DNA from: an uncultured Actinomycetes bacterium | Lineage (GTDB): Bacteria > Actinomycetota > Acidimicrobiia > Acidimicrobiales > Ilumatobacteraceae | Direction: 5' to 3' | DNA: 64,000 bases | Assembly: GCA_903872155.1 (NCBI GenBank) | Contig: CAIQJP010000146.1 | Span: 30,906 to 94,905 of the forward strand | Part shown: positions 41,407 through 50,151 of the stretch, piece after piece | Numbering within the stretch: position 1 is the first letter of the stretch | Layout: every line of letters starts with the position of its first letter | The notes under the pieces: generated by a model | The model's input: only the letters and a program-made list of their open reading frames with translations | Databases searched by the model: none | What the model was told of the DNA's origin: nothing | Made by a program: the position numbers and the translations under genes

Positions 41407-42432
41407 ATGAGCGAAACAAAGAGCATTCAACCGGTAGCGATTTATCTTCAAGATGCCCATCCCATCCGCGAGGGTATGCAGTTCGCGCAGTATGCCGAAA
41501 GTAAAGGCTTCGAAGCGGTGTGGCAGGCCGAAAGTCGACTCGTACGCGAAGCGACTGTTCCGATGGCTGCTTTCGCAAGCGTCACTGAACGAATCAAGGT
41601 GGGAAGCGGCGTCGTTGACTGCTGGAGTCGTAATCCTGCTCGACTTGCCGCAACTTTCTCCACACTCGATGACTTGGCACCAGGTCGGGTCATTTTAGGT
41701 ATTGGTGCTTGGTGGGATCCGTTGGCGCAAAAAGTTGGCATTGATCGAGCAAAACCGTTGCGGGTCATGCGAGAAATTGTCACGACCGTTCGAGCCTTGT
41801 TGAATAATGAAACAGTGACCTTCGACGGTGAATATGTGCACCTCGATGGAGTTGAACTCGATTATGTGTATCAGGATCGTCGTCCCAAAGATGTTCCGAT
41901 CTATATCGGTGCCACCGGAATGCAGATGATGGAACTGACTGGTGAAATCGCTGACGGTGCAGTGCTGAATTATCTAGTGTCTCCCGATTACAACGATCAG
42001 GCGCTTGAGGCTCTTGAAAAAGGAGCGGCTAAGGCTGGTCGTTCGTTGGATGATATTGACCGACCCCAATTGGTGGTTTGCAGTGTGCACGAAGATCGTC
42101 AAACTGCCCTTGATATGGCTCGCCTCATGGTGACGCAGTATCTCGGGCAACAGCCGCACATTATGAAGGCTTCCGGAGTCCCCCAGTCGTTGCTGGACAG
42201 GGTTGGCGAAGTGCTCACCTGGCCTGCCAGCCACGAACAAGTTGTGGCAGCGAGCAAATTAGTTCCCGATGAGATCGTTCAAATGTTGACCGCGAGCGGA
42301 ACACCCTCAGAGGCCCGCGCCAAGGTCAAGCACTACATCGACCACGGCTGTACGAGCCCCATCTTGTACCCGCTTGGTGATGTCAAAGCAATGATTGACG
42401 CTTTTGCTGGCTGGGACGGCTCAGCCAAATAA
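41407..42432 (+). CDS. LLM class flavin/F420-dependent oxidoreductase
   Basis: 341 residues, luciferase-like TIM barrel. [25 protein letters not shown]-type strand ([17 protein letters not shown]), [14 protein letters not shown] and [22 protein letters not shown] are family landmarks. The flavin could be FMN or F420; the acidobacterial/actinobacterial F420 group is more likely given the lineage. Placement at the end of the ureide/purine operon suggests ring oxidation or cleavage, as RutA does for pyrimidines, but RutA-specific residues were not checked. Confidence 0.82.
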   Translation: MSETKSIQPVAIYLQDAHPIREGMQFAQYAESKGFEAVWQAESRLVREATVPMAAFASVTERIKVGSGVVDCWSRNPARLAATFSTLDDLAPGRVILGIGAWWDPLAQKVGIDRAKPLRVMREIVTTVRALLNNETVTFDGEYVHLDGVELDYVYQDRRPKDVPIYIGATGMQMMELTGEIADGAVLNYLVSPDYNDQALEALEKGAAKAGRSLDDIDRPQLVVCSVHEDRQTALDMARLMVTQYLGQQPHIMKASGVPQSLLDRVGEVLTWPASHEQVVAASKLVPDEIVQMLTASGTPSEARAKVKHYIDHGCTSPILYPLGDVKAMIDAFAGWDGSAK

Positions 42433-42440
42433 CAAGTGCT

Positions 42441-43196
42441 TTATCGGTTGCGAAAGAGCTGAACGTCGCGGGTGACTTCGATTTGTCGGGCAACTGTTGA
42501 TCCAGCAACCATCAACGGGCCTAAGAAGATCAATGCGATCAGTGGTGCAGGAATTCCAGGCGACCAGATCGTTCCGAAAAGTACGCCTGCCACCCACACT
42601 GATATTGCTGACACATTCCAGATACGCCATTGAACGACACGAATCGGATGAGCGAACTGCACATTGGTCATAGTCAGAATCGATAGACAAGCAACGACGA
42701 CAAGAGTGACAGTAGGAGAACTGTTCAAAAGCCACAGTGTTGGGATCACCATGTTCCAAGATGCCGGAAAACCGTGGAACCAACTCTCAGTATCTTGTTG
42801 GTCAGTTCGACTGAACCACAAGCAGGAGAACATTAAGAGCGCAGCGACTGCGATCATTCCTGAGCGATCGTGATTGACCATGTGGAATTCCCAAAGGAAA
42901 GCCGCTGGGACCAGTACACAGGTCACGAAGTCAATAACGAGATCGAGCACGTATCCATCGAATTTGGTGGTGGCCTCATCGGGTAAGAGTCGGCGAGCTA
43001 ATGGCCCATCGATACCGTCAATCAATTGAGCGACGAGCAGCCAAATAATGGCGAGTCGTGCCGAACCGTCAAGGACGGCGACAAGAGCAGCCATTCCCAC
43101 GAGCACACCGGTGGCGGTGAAAGCGTGAAGCGCCAGCGACATATCCCGAGGAGACTGGCGAGCACGATCGACATGTAGAGGAGTTTTATTAAACAC
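42441..43196 (-). CDS. CDP-alcohol phosphatidyltransferase family protein
   Basis: 251 residues, about six to eight membrane helices. The catalytic signature DGx2ARx(n)Gx3Dx3D is intact in LIDGIDGPLARRLLPD followed by KFDGYVLDLVIDF. These integral enzymes join a CDP-linked lipid to an alcohol (phosphatidylglycerophosphate, phosphatidylinositol or phosphatidylcholine synthases); the acceptor is not clear, though the length and the absence of extra domains recall phosphatidylcholine synthase (Pcs). Starts with GTG. It interrupts the two molybdenum hydroxylase operons on the opposite strand. Confidence 0.8.
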   Translation of the reverse strand: MFNKTPLHVDRARQSPRDMSLALHAFTATGVLVGMAALVAVLDGSARLAIIWLLVAQLIDGIDGPLARRLLPDEATTKFDGYVLDLVIDFVTCVLVPAAFLWEFHMVNHDRSGMIAVAALLMFSCLWFSRTDQQDTESWFHGFPASWNMVIPTLWLLNSSPTVTLVVVACLSILTMTNVQFAHPIRVVQWRIWNVSAISVWVAGVLFGTIWSPGIPAPLIALIFLGPLMVAGSTVARQIEVTRDVQLFRNR

Positions 43197-43219
43197 AGCC
43201 CGAAAACCCTACGCCCCTT

Positions 43220-43225
43220 TAGCCT
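43220..43225 (+). promoter_or_regulatory. Leaderless-type -10 for the gene at 43233
   Basis: TAGCCT, 7 nt, then GTG at 43233. Confidence 0.4.
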
Positions 43226-43232
43226 GTGGTTC

Positions 43233-43628
43233 GTGGCAACGAGGCAAAATTCACTTGAACGAGCCTGGTTTATCGCGGTGGTGGGCTGGAGCATTATTCG
43301 GATCATCTTCGCAGACGTCTTTTTTGCTAAATACGGCATCAATATTTGGATTTTCGCCGGTGTTGAGGTCGTTTCTTCTCCGGTTTTCGCTCGTTCTACT
43401 GCAAAAATGGTTCTTTCGCTGTCTCGACACCAAATACGAGACTCCGTTATTTGGGGTTTCGTGACCTTGATTAGTTTCGCCGCGCCCGATGTTTATCTGC
43501 TCACGACGGGTAAACACCTTCCTTGGCTGGCCTATTTAGTCGTGATCGGCATCATGGTGATTGCGGGAACGATCTCAATCATCCGAATGCGCAGTAAGGC
43601 CGAAGAGTTGGCTCACGCAAGTCGCTGA
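43233..43628 (+). CDS. Small integral membrane protein, unknown function
   Basis: 131 residues with four hydrophobic segments: WFIAVVGWSIIRIIFADVFF, IWIFAGVEVVSSPVF, VIWGFVTLISFAAPDVYLL and LAYLVVIGIMVIAGTISII. The C-terminus is charged and cytoplasmic-looking. I do not recognise a family. GTG start with a TAnnnT hexamer 7 nt upstream. It lies between the CDP-alcohol transferase (divergent, 36 bp) and the second molybdenum hydroxylase operon. Confidence 0.6.
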   Translation: MATRQNSLERAWFIAVVGWSIIRIIFADVFFAKYGINIWIFAGVEVVSSPVFARSTAKMVLSLSRHQIRDSVIWGFVTLISFAAPDVYLLTTGKHLPWLAYLVVIGIMVIAGTISIIRMRSKAEELAHASR

Positions 43629-43645
43629 GATCTCACGTCAGTCCT

Positions 43646-43662
43646 TTGACAAAATGTAAACT
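43646..43662 (+). promoter_or_regulatory. Second copy of the operator/-10 element
   Basis: TTGAC-AAAAT-GTAAA, with TAAACT at 43657-43662 as the -10, 6 nt before the GTG at 43669. The ACAAAATGTAAAC core and its distance to GTG are identical to the copy before 35464. The TTGAC part is too close to the -10 (5 bp) to be a -35 box. Confidence 0.6.
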
Positions 43663-43668
43663 AAAACC

Positions 43669-44517
43669 GTGCCAGTCCTAATCCCTCGCAACGTGGATGA
43701 ACTCGTTGAAGTTTTCCAAGCCAACCCCCAGGCAAAGCTTTTGGCCGGTGGGACCGACTACATGGTTGAAGTCAACTTGCACGGTCGAAAGCCCGAAACC
43801 ATGATCAGTTTGCGTCGGGTTAAAGAACTGACCGAATGGTCGGTACGAACGAATCAGTCTCGGATCACCATTGGAGCAGGTGTCCCCTATGCCGATATGG
43901 AGCACGGAGAGATCGCACGTTTGGTGCCAGCCCTCGCGCAGGCAGCAAGAACAGTTGGTTCTCCTCAAATTCGTGCGGCCGGAACGCTCGGCGGCAATTT
44001 GGGTACGTGTTCACCTGCTGGCGATTCATTACCTGTTTTGGCAGCGCTTGGTGCCACCATCCATGTCATCGGACCTGATGGTAATCGAGATATTGAATTT
44101 GCTGATTTCATGGTCGGGGTTAAAAAGAACTCGCTGCAGCCGGCAGAGTTCGTGCACTCAGTTTCATTGCCTCTCGTGGAGGGCTGGCAGGGTTACGCCA
44201 AAGTAGGAACTCGTAACGCCATGGTCATTTCAACTGCGTCAGCTTGTTTGGTCCGAGATAGCGATGAAGGCTTTGTGGCAATTGCTTTAGGTTCGGTCGG
44301 TCCAACGATCATTCGAGCCCATGCGGCTGAAAGTTGGCTCATGAAGTCGACGTCACTGCGGGCCGGTTCGCAATTAGCTCCATCGATCGCTCAAGAATTC
44401 GGGCGACGTGTCGCTCAAGAGTCACGACCGATTGACGACCATCGTTCAACTGCCGATTATCGACGCCATGCAATTGGTGTCTTAGCTCAACGACTATTGA
44501 CGAGGTCTTTCTCATGA
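43669..44517 (+). CDS. Xanthine dehydrogenase-family FAD-binding subunit M
   Basis: 282 residues. KLLAGGTDYMVEVNLHGRK is the first FAD loop and AAGTLGGNLGTCSPAGDSLP the second; the CO-dehydrogenase FAD C-terminal domain follows (VGTRNAMVISTASACLV). It passes electrons from the Fe-S subunit to an acceptor. GTG start on a predicted leaderless mRNA. It overlaps the next gene by 4 bp (ATGA). Confidence 0.9.
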   Translation: MPVLIPRNVDELVEVFQANPQAKLLAGGTDYMVEVNLHGRKPETMISLRRVKELTEWSVRTNQSRITIGAGVPYADMEHGEIARLVPALAQAARTVGSPQIRAAGTLGGNLGTCSPAGDSLPVLAALGATIHVIGPDGNRDIEFADFMVGVKKNSLQPAEFVHSVSLPLVEGWQGYAKVGTRNAMVISTASACLVRDSDEGFVAIALGSVGPTIIRAHAAESWLMKSTSLRAGSQLAPSIAQEFGRRVAQESRPIDDHRSTADYRRHAIGVLAQRLLTRSFS

Positions 44518-45029
44518 GTACCAATATCCCCGTTTCAGGTGCGGCCCAATCACATGAGATGTATTCGTTACGCGTGAATGGTCTGGTTCATGAAGTGGAA
44601 GATGCATGGATTGGTGAAAGTCTGTTGTACGTCTTGAGAGAGCGTCTCGGCCTCCCAGGTGCAAAGGGAGCATGCGAGCAGGGTGAATGTGGCAGTTGCA
44701 CCGTCATCGTTGATAGCAAGGCCGTTTGTTCGTGTTTGGTTATGGCTGCCGACGCAGTCGATACCGAAATTTTGACTGTTGAAGGTCTTGGACCCGATGG
44801 TGCTCTCACCGATGTTCAATCTGCGTTCCTGTCGGAGGGCGGAGTTCAATGTGGTTTTTGCACTCCGGGTTTTATTGTTGCCGTACACCATCTTCTTGAA
44901 AACAATCCTCAACCTTCGGACGACGAGATTCGTGAATCACTTTCGGGGAACATCTGTCGTTGCACTGGGTATGGCCGAATTTTAGAAGCCGTTCGAACTG
45001 TGGCTGATCAACGGAGGCAGAACTCGTGA
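44514..45029 (+). CDS. Xanthine dehydrogenase-family 2Fe-2S subunit
   Basis: 171 residues. Plant-type 2Fe-2S: CEQGECGSCTVIVDSKAVCSC. Second cluster: QCGFCTPGFIVAVHHLLE and SGNICRCTGYGRILEAV. It links the molybdenum and FAD subunits. Both flanking junctions are 4-bp overlaps, giving a tightly coupled M-S-L operon. Confidence 0.93.
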   Translation: MSTNIPVSGAAQSHEMYSLRVNGLVHEVEDAWIGESLLYVLRERLGLPGAKGACEQGECGSCTVIVDSKAVCSCLVMAADAVDTEILTVEGLGPDGALTDVQSAFLSEGGVQCGFCTPGFIVAVHHLLENNPQPSDDEIRESLSGNICRCTGYGRILEAVRTVADQRRQNS

Positions 45030-47305
45030 GTTCGACAGTTGTATCAACAGGAACACGACCCGGAACATTAGGAACGAGTGCAAGTCGTCCCGATGGTGTC
45101 GCAAAAGTTCAGGGCGGTTTCGCATTTTCAAGCGATATGTGGGCCGACAACATGTTGTGGGGTGCGACGTTACGTAGTCCACATCCTTACGCTCGTATTG
45201 TTTCAATCGACGTATCTGGCGCTTATGCCATCGATGGTGTCGCAACTGTGATCACCGCAGACGATGTGCCTGGAAAATTGACCTACGGATTAATCGTGCA
45301 GGATCAACCAGTATTCGCCGCCATCGGAGACACGGTTCGATACAGCGGAGAACCAATTGCGGCGGTTGCTGCCGATCACCCCGAGACCTGCCAACGCGCA
45401 CTCGCGGCGATCAAGGTTGTCTATGAGGTGCTCACACCTGTCACCGATCCAGAGGATTGCGTTTCGGGTATCGCCGAGCAAATTCATCCGGACGGAAACA
45501 TTTTTCGTCATCAACGAATCATTAGTGGTGACACAACAATCGTCGGTGCAATTCAAGTTGAGGGCACGTACGAAATTGGAATGCAAGATCAGGCCTTTCT
45601 TGGTCTCGAATCTGCTTTAGCTGTCCCCGATTCAGGTGGCAACGGGCTCGAAATGTACGTCGCCACTCAATGGCTTCACGAAGATCGTAAGCAAATCGCC
45701 GATTGCTTGAATATTCCCGAAGAGAATATTCGCCTTGTTTTGGGCGGAGTCGGTGGAGCCTTTGGAGCACGTGAGGACATCAGTTTGCAGGTGCATACAG
45801 CTCTGTTAGCAATGAAGTCAGGTCGACCCGTACGTATTTCGTATGGGCGAGAAGAAAGTTTCTACGGACATGTGCATCGTCATCCGGCCAAAATTTGGAT
45901 GAAACACCATGCCGATTCAAACGGCAAGATCGTGAAAATTGAATCACGCATGGTTTTTGACGGTGGAGCGTACTGCAGCACATCGCCAGCTGTTCTTGTC
46001 AATGGCATTACACACACCCAGGGTCCGTACAAATGTGACAATGCCGTTGTTGACGGATGGGCTGTTCGCACGAATAACCCTCCATGTGGAGCTATGCGTG
46101 GATTCGGTGTTGTGCAAGCTTGTTTCGCTCACGAAAGCCAAATGGAAAAACTTGCTGCTGCGACTGGACTTTCCCCCGTCGAGATCCGTTTACTCAATGC
46201 CATGGAAACTGGTGATCGCATGATCACTGGACAAATTATGGACAGCGTTGCTCCGGTTGCACAATGCATTCGCGAGACAGATGCAATACCGATGCCTCCT
46301 CCGATGAGTAGTAGCGCCGACTTGCGCACCATTCCTGGCGGAACGGGTCTGACTGCTCAACCCTCCAATATCAGGCGTGGAGTTGGCTGGGGCGTGAGCA
46401 TCAAAAACTTGATGTACAGCGAAGGTTTTGACGACTATTCAACGGCACGATGCCGTATTAGTGATGGTGTTGTCACTATTAAGTTCGCCACTTCTGAAGT
46501 CGGTCAAGGCTTCACGATGTTGGCACAACAGATTGCCCGCACGGTTCTTGGTGTTGACGACGTTTTCCTCGACACGATCGACACGCAAGTAGGTTCGGCC
46601 GGGTCTACGTCAGCCAGTCGTCAAACATGGATGAGTGGTGGAGCAGTACAAGCGGCATGCCGTGCAGCGTTGGAGAAATTGTTCGATCACATCGCGGCGA
46701 AGAATTCGATGAATCGTTCTGAGTTGGAAATTGAAGGCACAGACATTGTTGACCGACTGACTGGTCTACGCGTTGCGGTTCACGCTGCCATCGAAGGAGT
46801 CGACATTGATTGCACCGAGGAATATCACCATCCAGCAACGGAAGATATGGATGAAAATGGCCAAGGCAACTGCCATGTTGCCTATGCATTCGTTGCTCAC
46901 CGAGCAGTTGTTGATGTTGACCCCGAACTTGGGCTTGTCAAAGTAGTGCAAATCGCCACTGCGCAAGATGTGGGCCGAGTGTTGAATCCGCTATCGGCGA
47001 TGGGTCAACTCGAAGGCGGAATCGCTCAAGGCCTCGGCTTAGCAGTGATGGAAGAAATCATTGTGAAAGACGGCAAGGTCCGTAATCCAAGTTTCACCGA
47101 TTATTTGTTGCCGACCTTCCTCGATGTACCAACAGTTGAAATGGTTTTCATCGAAGAGCACGAACCGAAATCTCCTTTGGGTGCCAAAGGAATTGGCGAA
47201 CCTCCGTGTATCTCAGTGACTCCTGCTATCGCTAACGCCATCCGCCAAGCGGTTGGTCGCGATCTTCCGCGAGTTCCGATTCGTCCGTACGACATCTGTT
47301 TGTAA
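45026..47305 (+). CDS. Xanthine dehydrogenase-family molybdopterin-binding subunit
   Basis: 759 residues. GGVGGAFGAREDISLQVHTA is the MCD-cofactor glycine loop, CGAMRGFGVVQACFAHESQ the substrate-side Arg-containing loop, and LGAKGIGEPPCISVTPAI carries the catalytic Glu. The active-site loop does not show the AYxCSFR signature of form I CO dehydrogenase, so it is not CoxL; a heterocycle or aldehyde is more likely. It ends exactly where the convergent sulfatase gene ends (47305/47306). Confidence 0.9.
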   Translation: MSSTVVSTGTRPGTLGTSASRPDGVAKVQGGFAFSSDMWADNMLWGATLRSPHPYARIVSIDVSGAYAIDGVATVITADDVPGKLTYGLIVQDQPVFAAIGDTVRYSGEPIAAVAADHPETCQRALAAIKVVYEVLTPVTDPEDCVSGIAEQIHPDGNIFRHQRIISGDTTIVGAIQVEGTYEIGMQDQAFLGLESALAVPDSGGNGLEMYVATQWLHEDRKQIADCLNIPEENIRLVLGGVGGAFGAREDISLQVHTALLAMKSGRPVRISYGREESFYGHVHRHPAKIWMKHHADSNGKIVKIESRMVFDGGAYCSTSPAVLVNGITHTQGPYKCDNAVVDGWAVRTNNPPCGAMRGFGVVQACFAHESQMEKLAAATGLSPVEIRLLNAMETGDRMITGQIMDSVAPVAQCIRETDAIPMPPPMSSSADLRTIPGGTGLTAQPSNIRRGVGWGVSIKNLMYSEGFDDYSTARCRISDGVVTIKFATSEVGQGFTMLAQQIARTVLGVDDVFLDTIDTQVGSAGSTSASRQTWMSGGAVQAACRAALEKLFDHIAAKNSMNRSELEIEGTDIVDRLTGLRVAVHAAIEGVDIDCTEEYHHPATEDMDENGQGNCHVAYAFVAHRAVVDVDPELGLVKVVQIATAQDVGRVLNPLSAMGQLEGGIAQGLGLAVMEEIIVKDGKVRNPSFTDYLLPTFLDVPTVEMVFIEEHEPKSPLGAKGIGEPPCISVTPAIANAIRQAVGRDLPRVPIRPYDICL

Positions 47306-48904
47306 TCAGTGCAACGTTCGTAAACCCAATCGTTGAAGAACATCATCTGGTGCGTTAATCGCCTGAAGTGCTTCGGTTAAATGTCGTTCAAGATTTACTT
47401 CGATGTCTGACTGAACTTCACCGTGAACCGCTGCCAAGTTGTTGAGTTCGCCAGGATCGGCGTTGCGATCAAACATGAGATTTTCATTCTTCAATCCCCC
47501 GTAGGCCCAGAACGGTAAAAAGTCGCCCTGCATAAATGGCTGACGAATCACTGGTATCGAACTGCCGGGCATCGCGTCCAGATAAGCACGTTGATCTGGA
47601 CGCGGTAAGCGAAGATGAGGCATTGAATGCACCGGCATGGTGCTCCAACGGTTTGACCACATGGAGAGAGGGAAACCATCCCCGACCGATCCGCGGGTGT
47701 ACGTGTATTCCTCGGTGACCAATTGAACTTCTCGCCCCCAGTAACCCGACAAACAGTGATCACGAACACGAGGAACTTCTTGCTTGATCAGTGGAACAAG
47801 CGAGTGACCGTGGGTGCGATGCTCGACTTCTATTCCGTAGACCTCGCACAACGTCGCATGAATATCGACCGTCGTTGTCAAAGATGTTTCGCGTCGTGGC
47901 GCGATTCCAGGCCAACGAATCATCATTGGGATATGACCCAATGTGTCGTGAATCGGAAAACCAGGTTTCCCCCACACATCAAATTCACCTAGGTAGTGAC
48001 CATGATCGGTGCAGATGATGACGACAGTTTCGTTGGCGTCTGGAGAATCATCAATCGAATTCAGAAGTTTGCCGAACCAATGGTCGATCATGGAGAGTTT
48101 TGCCCCGTAGGCAGAACGTAATGATCGTCCCTCGGCTTCGGTGAGTAATCCATTTTTCAAACCATCAATGACATACGGCGGCCAAATCATCCATGGGTCA
48201 TCTACTTGTGGGTCATCTGCTTGCGCGCGATACATCGACGCCCATGGTTCGGGAGTGTCAAAGGGTTCGTGAGGATCAAATTCGTCAATGACGAGAAGCG
48301 AACGATCATGATGACCTGCATTACTTCGCACCCACTGCACGGCAGCTTGCATCGTACGAGGTCCGGGGAAATCTTCTTCTGACTTAAACCACGTGCGTGA
48401 ATCTTGATATTTGAAATGGCCGCGACGGGGTTCATCAACGGGCAAGGCCGGTGTCCCGACCCACGAAGGATCTGGCCTTGTTTTCCATGGGTCATTTTCA
48501 TGACCTCGCACATACTCCCACCCATCGAAATCGACGTGATAGTTCTCGCCGCCGCATTCGAAAAGGTGCGGGTGGTCGGAAACCAGCATCGTCGTCACGC
48601 CTGCAAGTCGCAACGAATAGGTAATGGCGTCTTCCCACAATTCAACCGAACCCCATGGTCGCCATGGAAAATCCAATGCACCCACGAGTAGGTCGTGACG
48701 GGCGGGCATGCACGGCAGCGAGCCAGTGTGGTGGCGATCAAACACCACCGACTGCCCCGCAAATCGGTCAAGGTTTGGCGTCGAAAATTCGGACCCGCCG
48801 TACGCCCCCAATAAATGGCGGTTCAGACTGTCGAGCAGCACCACCACGACATGCTTGGGCATTCCTGTTGCCCCGCTTGATGACGAAGATTCTTGAGGAT
48901 CCAT
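47306..48904 (-). CDS. Sulfatase family hydrolase
   Basis: 532 residues. HVVVVLLDSLNRHLLGAYGG is the N-terminal metal strand, and SLPCMPARHDLLVG carries Cys65 in a CxPxR motif for formylglycine conversion. VIICTDHGHYLGEFDVWGK supplies two more metal ligands. No signal peptide, so cytoplasmic. The motif CMPAR suggests the formylglycine pathway; a maturation enzyme is not in this window. The substrate could be a sulfate, phosphonate or phosphoester. The ATG at 48904 has TAGCGT 6 nt upstream. Confidence 0.87.
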   Translation of the reverse strand: MDPQESSSSSGATGMPKHVVVVLLDSLNRHLLGAYGGSEFSTPNLDRFAGQSVVFDRHHTGSLPCMPARHDLLVGALDFPWRPWGSVELWEDAITYSLRLAGVTTMLVSDHPHLFECGGENYHVDFDGWEYVRGHENDPWKTRPDPSWVGTPALPVDEPRRGHFKYQDSRTWFKSEEDFPGPRTMQAAVQWVRSNAGHHDRSLLVIDEFDPHEPFDTPEPWASMYRAQADDPQVDDPWMIWPPYVIDGLKNGLLTEAEGRSLRSAYGAKLSMIDHWFGKLLNSIDDSPDANETVVIICTDHGHYLGEFDVWGKPGFPIHDTLGHIPMMIRWPGIAPRRETSLTTTVDIHATLCEVYGIEVEHRTHGHSLVPLIKQEVPRVRDHCLSGYWGREVQLVTEEYTYTRGSVGDGFPLSMWSNRWSTMPVHSMPHLRLPRPDQRAYLDAMPGSSIPVIRQPFMQGDFLPFWAYGGLKNENLMFDRNADPGELNNLAAVHGEVQSDIEVNLERHLTEALQAINAPDDVLQRLGLRTLH

Positions 48905-48910
48905 GCCCTT

Positions 48911-48916
48911 ACGCTA
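48911..48916 (-). promoter_or_regulatory. Leaderless-type -10 for the sulfatase
   Basis: On the minus strand TAGCGT, AAGGGC, then the ATG at 48904. Confidence 0.5.
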
Positions 48917-48938
48917 CGCAATTGTTCACGTGGCATCG

Positions 48939-48944
48939 TACGAT
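48939..48944 (+). promoter_or_regulatory. Leaderless-type -10 for the amidohydrolase at 48951
   Basis: TACGAT, GCTCTT, then the ATG at 48951. It argues against the longer in-frame start at 48903. Confidence 0.5.
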
Positions 48945-48950
48945 GCTCTT

Positions 48951-50138
48951 ATGAGCGACGAACTGGGTTTCATTCCCTTTGATGCCGACAACCATTACTA
49001 CGAGGCCCTTGATGCCTTCACGCGTTACCTAGATCCCAAAGATGGTCCACGGTGCGTGCAATGGGCCGATATCAATGGTCGAAAATACCCAGTCATTGGG
49101 GGCCATGTCAGCCGTGTTGTCGCTAACGCTACTTTTGATCCCATTTCACCGGCTGGGGCAATGCACGATTACTTCCGCGGGAATCCGGAAAAGAAGCACC
49201 CCTTAGAGTTCTTGTCGGCCCGCGAACCTATTCGCGCTGAATACCGCGACCACGATGCTCGTTTGTCTGCCATGGACCGGCAGGGAGTGAGCAAGATTTG
49301 GCTCTTCCCCACACTCGGAATGTTGTATGAAGAAATTCTGAAGCACGATCCCGTTGGTGTCGGGATTATGTTTACTGCCTTCAATCGCTGGCTACTCGAA
49401 GACTGGGGCTTCGATTACAAAAATCGTATTTTCGCTGGTCCGTACATTTCGTTGGCGTCTGTTGAATGGGCTTGCACCGAACTTGAATGGGCAGTATCGA
49501 ATGGCGCTCGTGTCGTCTGTATGCGACCAGCGGCTCCAACCACAGTGACAGGTCAAGTGTCTCCGTTTGACGCGATGTATGACCCGTTCTGGGCTCGAGT
49601 CAATGAAGCCGGCATCACCGTCATTATTCACGCCGGTGACAGTGGCTATTCAAGCAATGGCTACGCCAATGATTCGTTCTCGGCAAGTTTCAGTGGTTCA
49701 TGGAAACCTTCAATCAAGAGTTTCGCGATTGAACGTGCCGCTCAAGATTTCATCATTACTTCAGTTTTCGAGAAACTTTTCGATCGTTTCCCCAACGTGC
49801 GTATGGCATCCATTGAAAATGGTTCTGGTTTCTTGCGTGATGCCTGTGACAAGTTGACATCAACTGCCAAGAAGATGCCTGGCTATTTCGTCGAGGACCC
49901 CGTGGAGACGCTGCGTCAAAACTGGTGGATCAATCCATTCTGGGAAGACGATGTACACGAAGTGGCCGACATTATGGGCACCGATCATGTGCTCTTCGGT
50001 TCTGACTGGCCACATATCGAAGGTATGCCGAACCCACTTGACTATGTCACAGAATTGAAAGCTTTCTCCGATAGCGATCGCAAGAAGATTCTCTTGGACA
50101 ATGTCAGCGGTTTGAACGAATTACGCCCAGCGCGATAA
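48951..50138 (+). CDS. ACMSD-like amidohydrolase family protein
   Basis: 395 residues from the ATG at 48951. The metal site is spread over FIPFDADNHYYEALDAF, ITVIIHAGDSGY and VLFGSDWPHIEGMPNPLDY, the pattern of the amidohydrolase_2 family (decarboxylases such as ACMSD and 4-oxalomesaconate hydratase). In actinobacteria such proteins cluster with aromatic and steroid catabolism. The reaction cannot be named. It converges on the carboxyltransferase gene 13 bp away. Confidence 0.85.
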   Translation: MSDELGFIPFDADNHYYEALDAFTRYLDPKDGPRCVQWADINGRKYPVIGGHVSRVVANATFDPISPAGAMHDYFRGNPEKKHPLEFLSAREPIRAEYRDHDARLSAMDRQGVSKIWLFPTLGMLYEEILKHDPVGVGIMFTAFNRWLLEDWGFDYKNRIFAGPYISLASVEWACTELEWAVSNGARVVCMRPAAPTTVTGQVSPFDAMYDPFWARVNEAGITVIIHAGDSGYSSNGYANDSFSASFSGSWKPSIKSFAIERAAQDFIITSVFEKLFDRFPNVRMASIENGSGFLRDACDKLTSTAKKMPGYFVEDPVETLRQNWWINPFWEDDVHEVADIMGTDHVLFGSDWPHIEGMPNPLDYVTELKAFSDSDRKKILLDNVSGLNELRPAR

Positions 50139-50151
50139 ACAAACTTTGTGT

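Noticed and set aside
43646..43662. TTGACA as a -35 box for the operon at 43669
   Set aside because: Only 5 bp separate it from the TAAACT -10; it fits better as the left half of the operator.
45026..47305. Form I carbon monoxide dehydrogenase large subunit
   Set aside because: The AYxCSFR active-site loop of CoxL was not found; the protein fits the broader xanthine dehydrogenase family.
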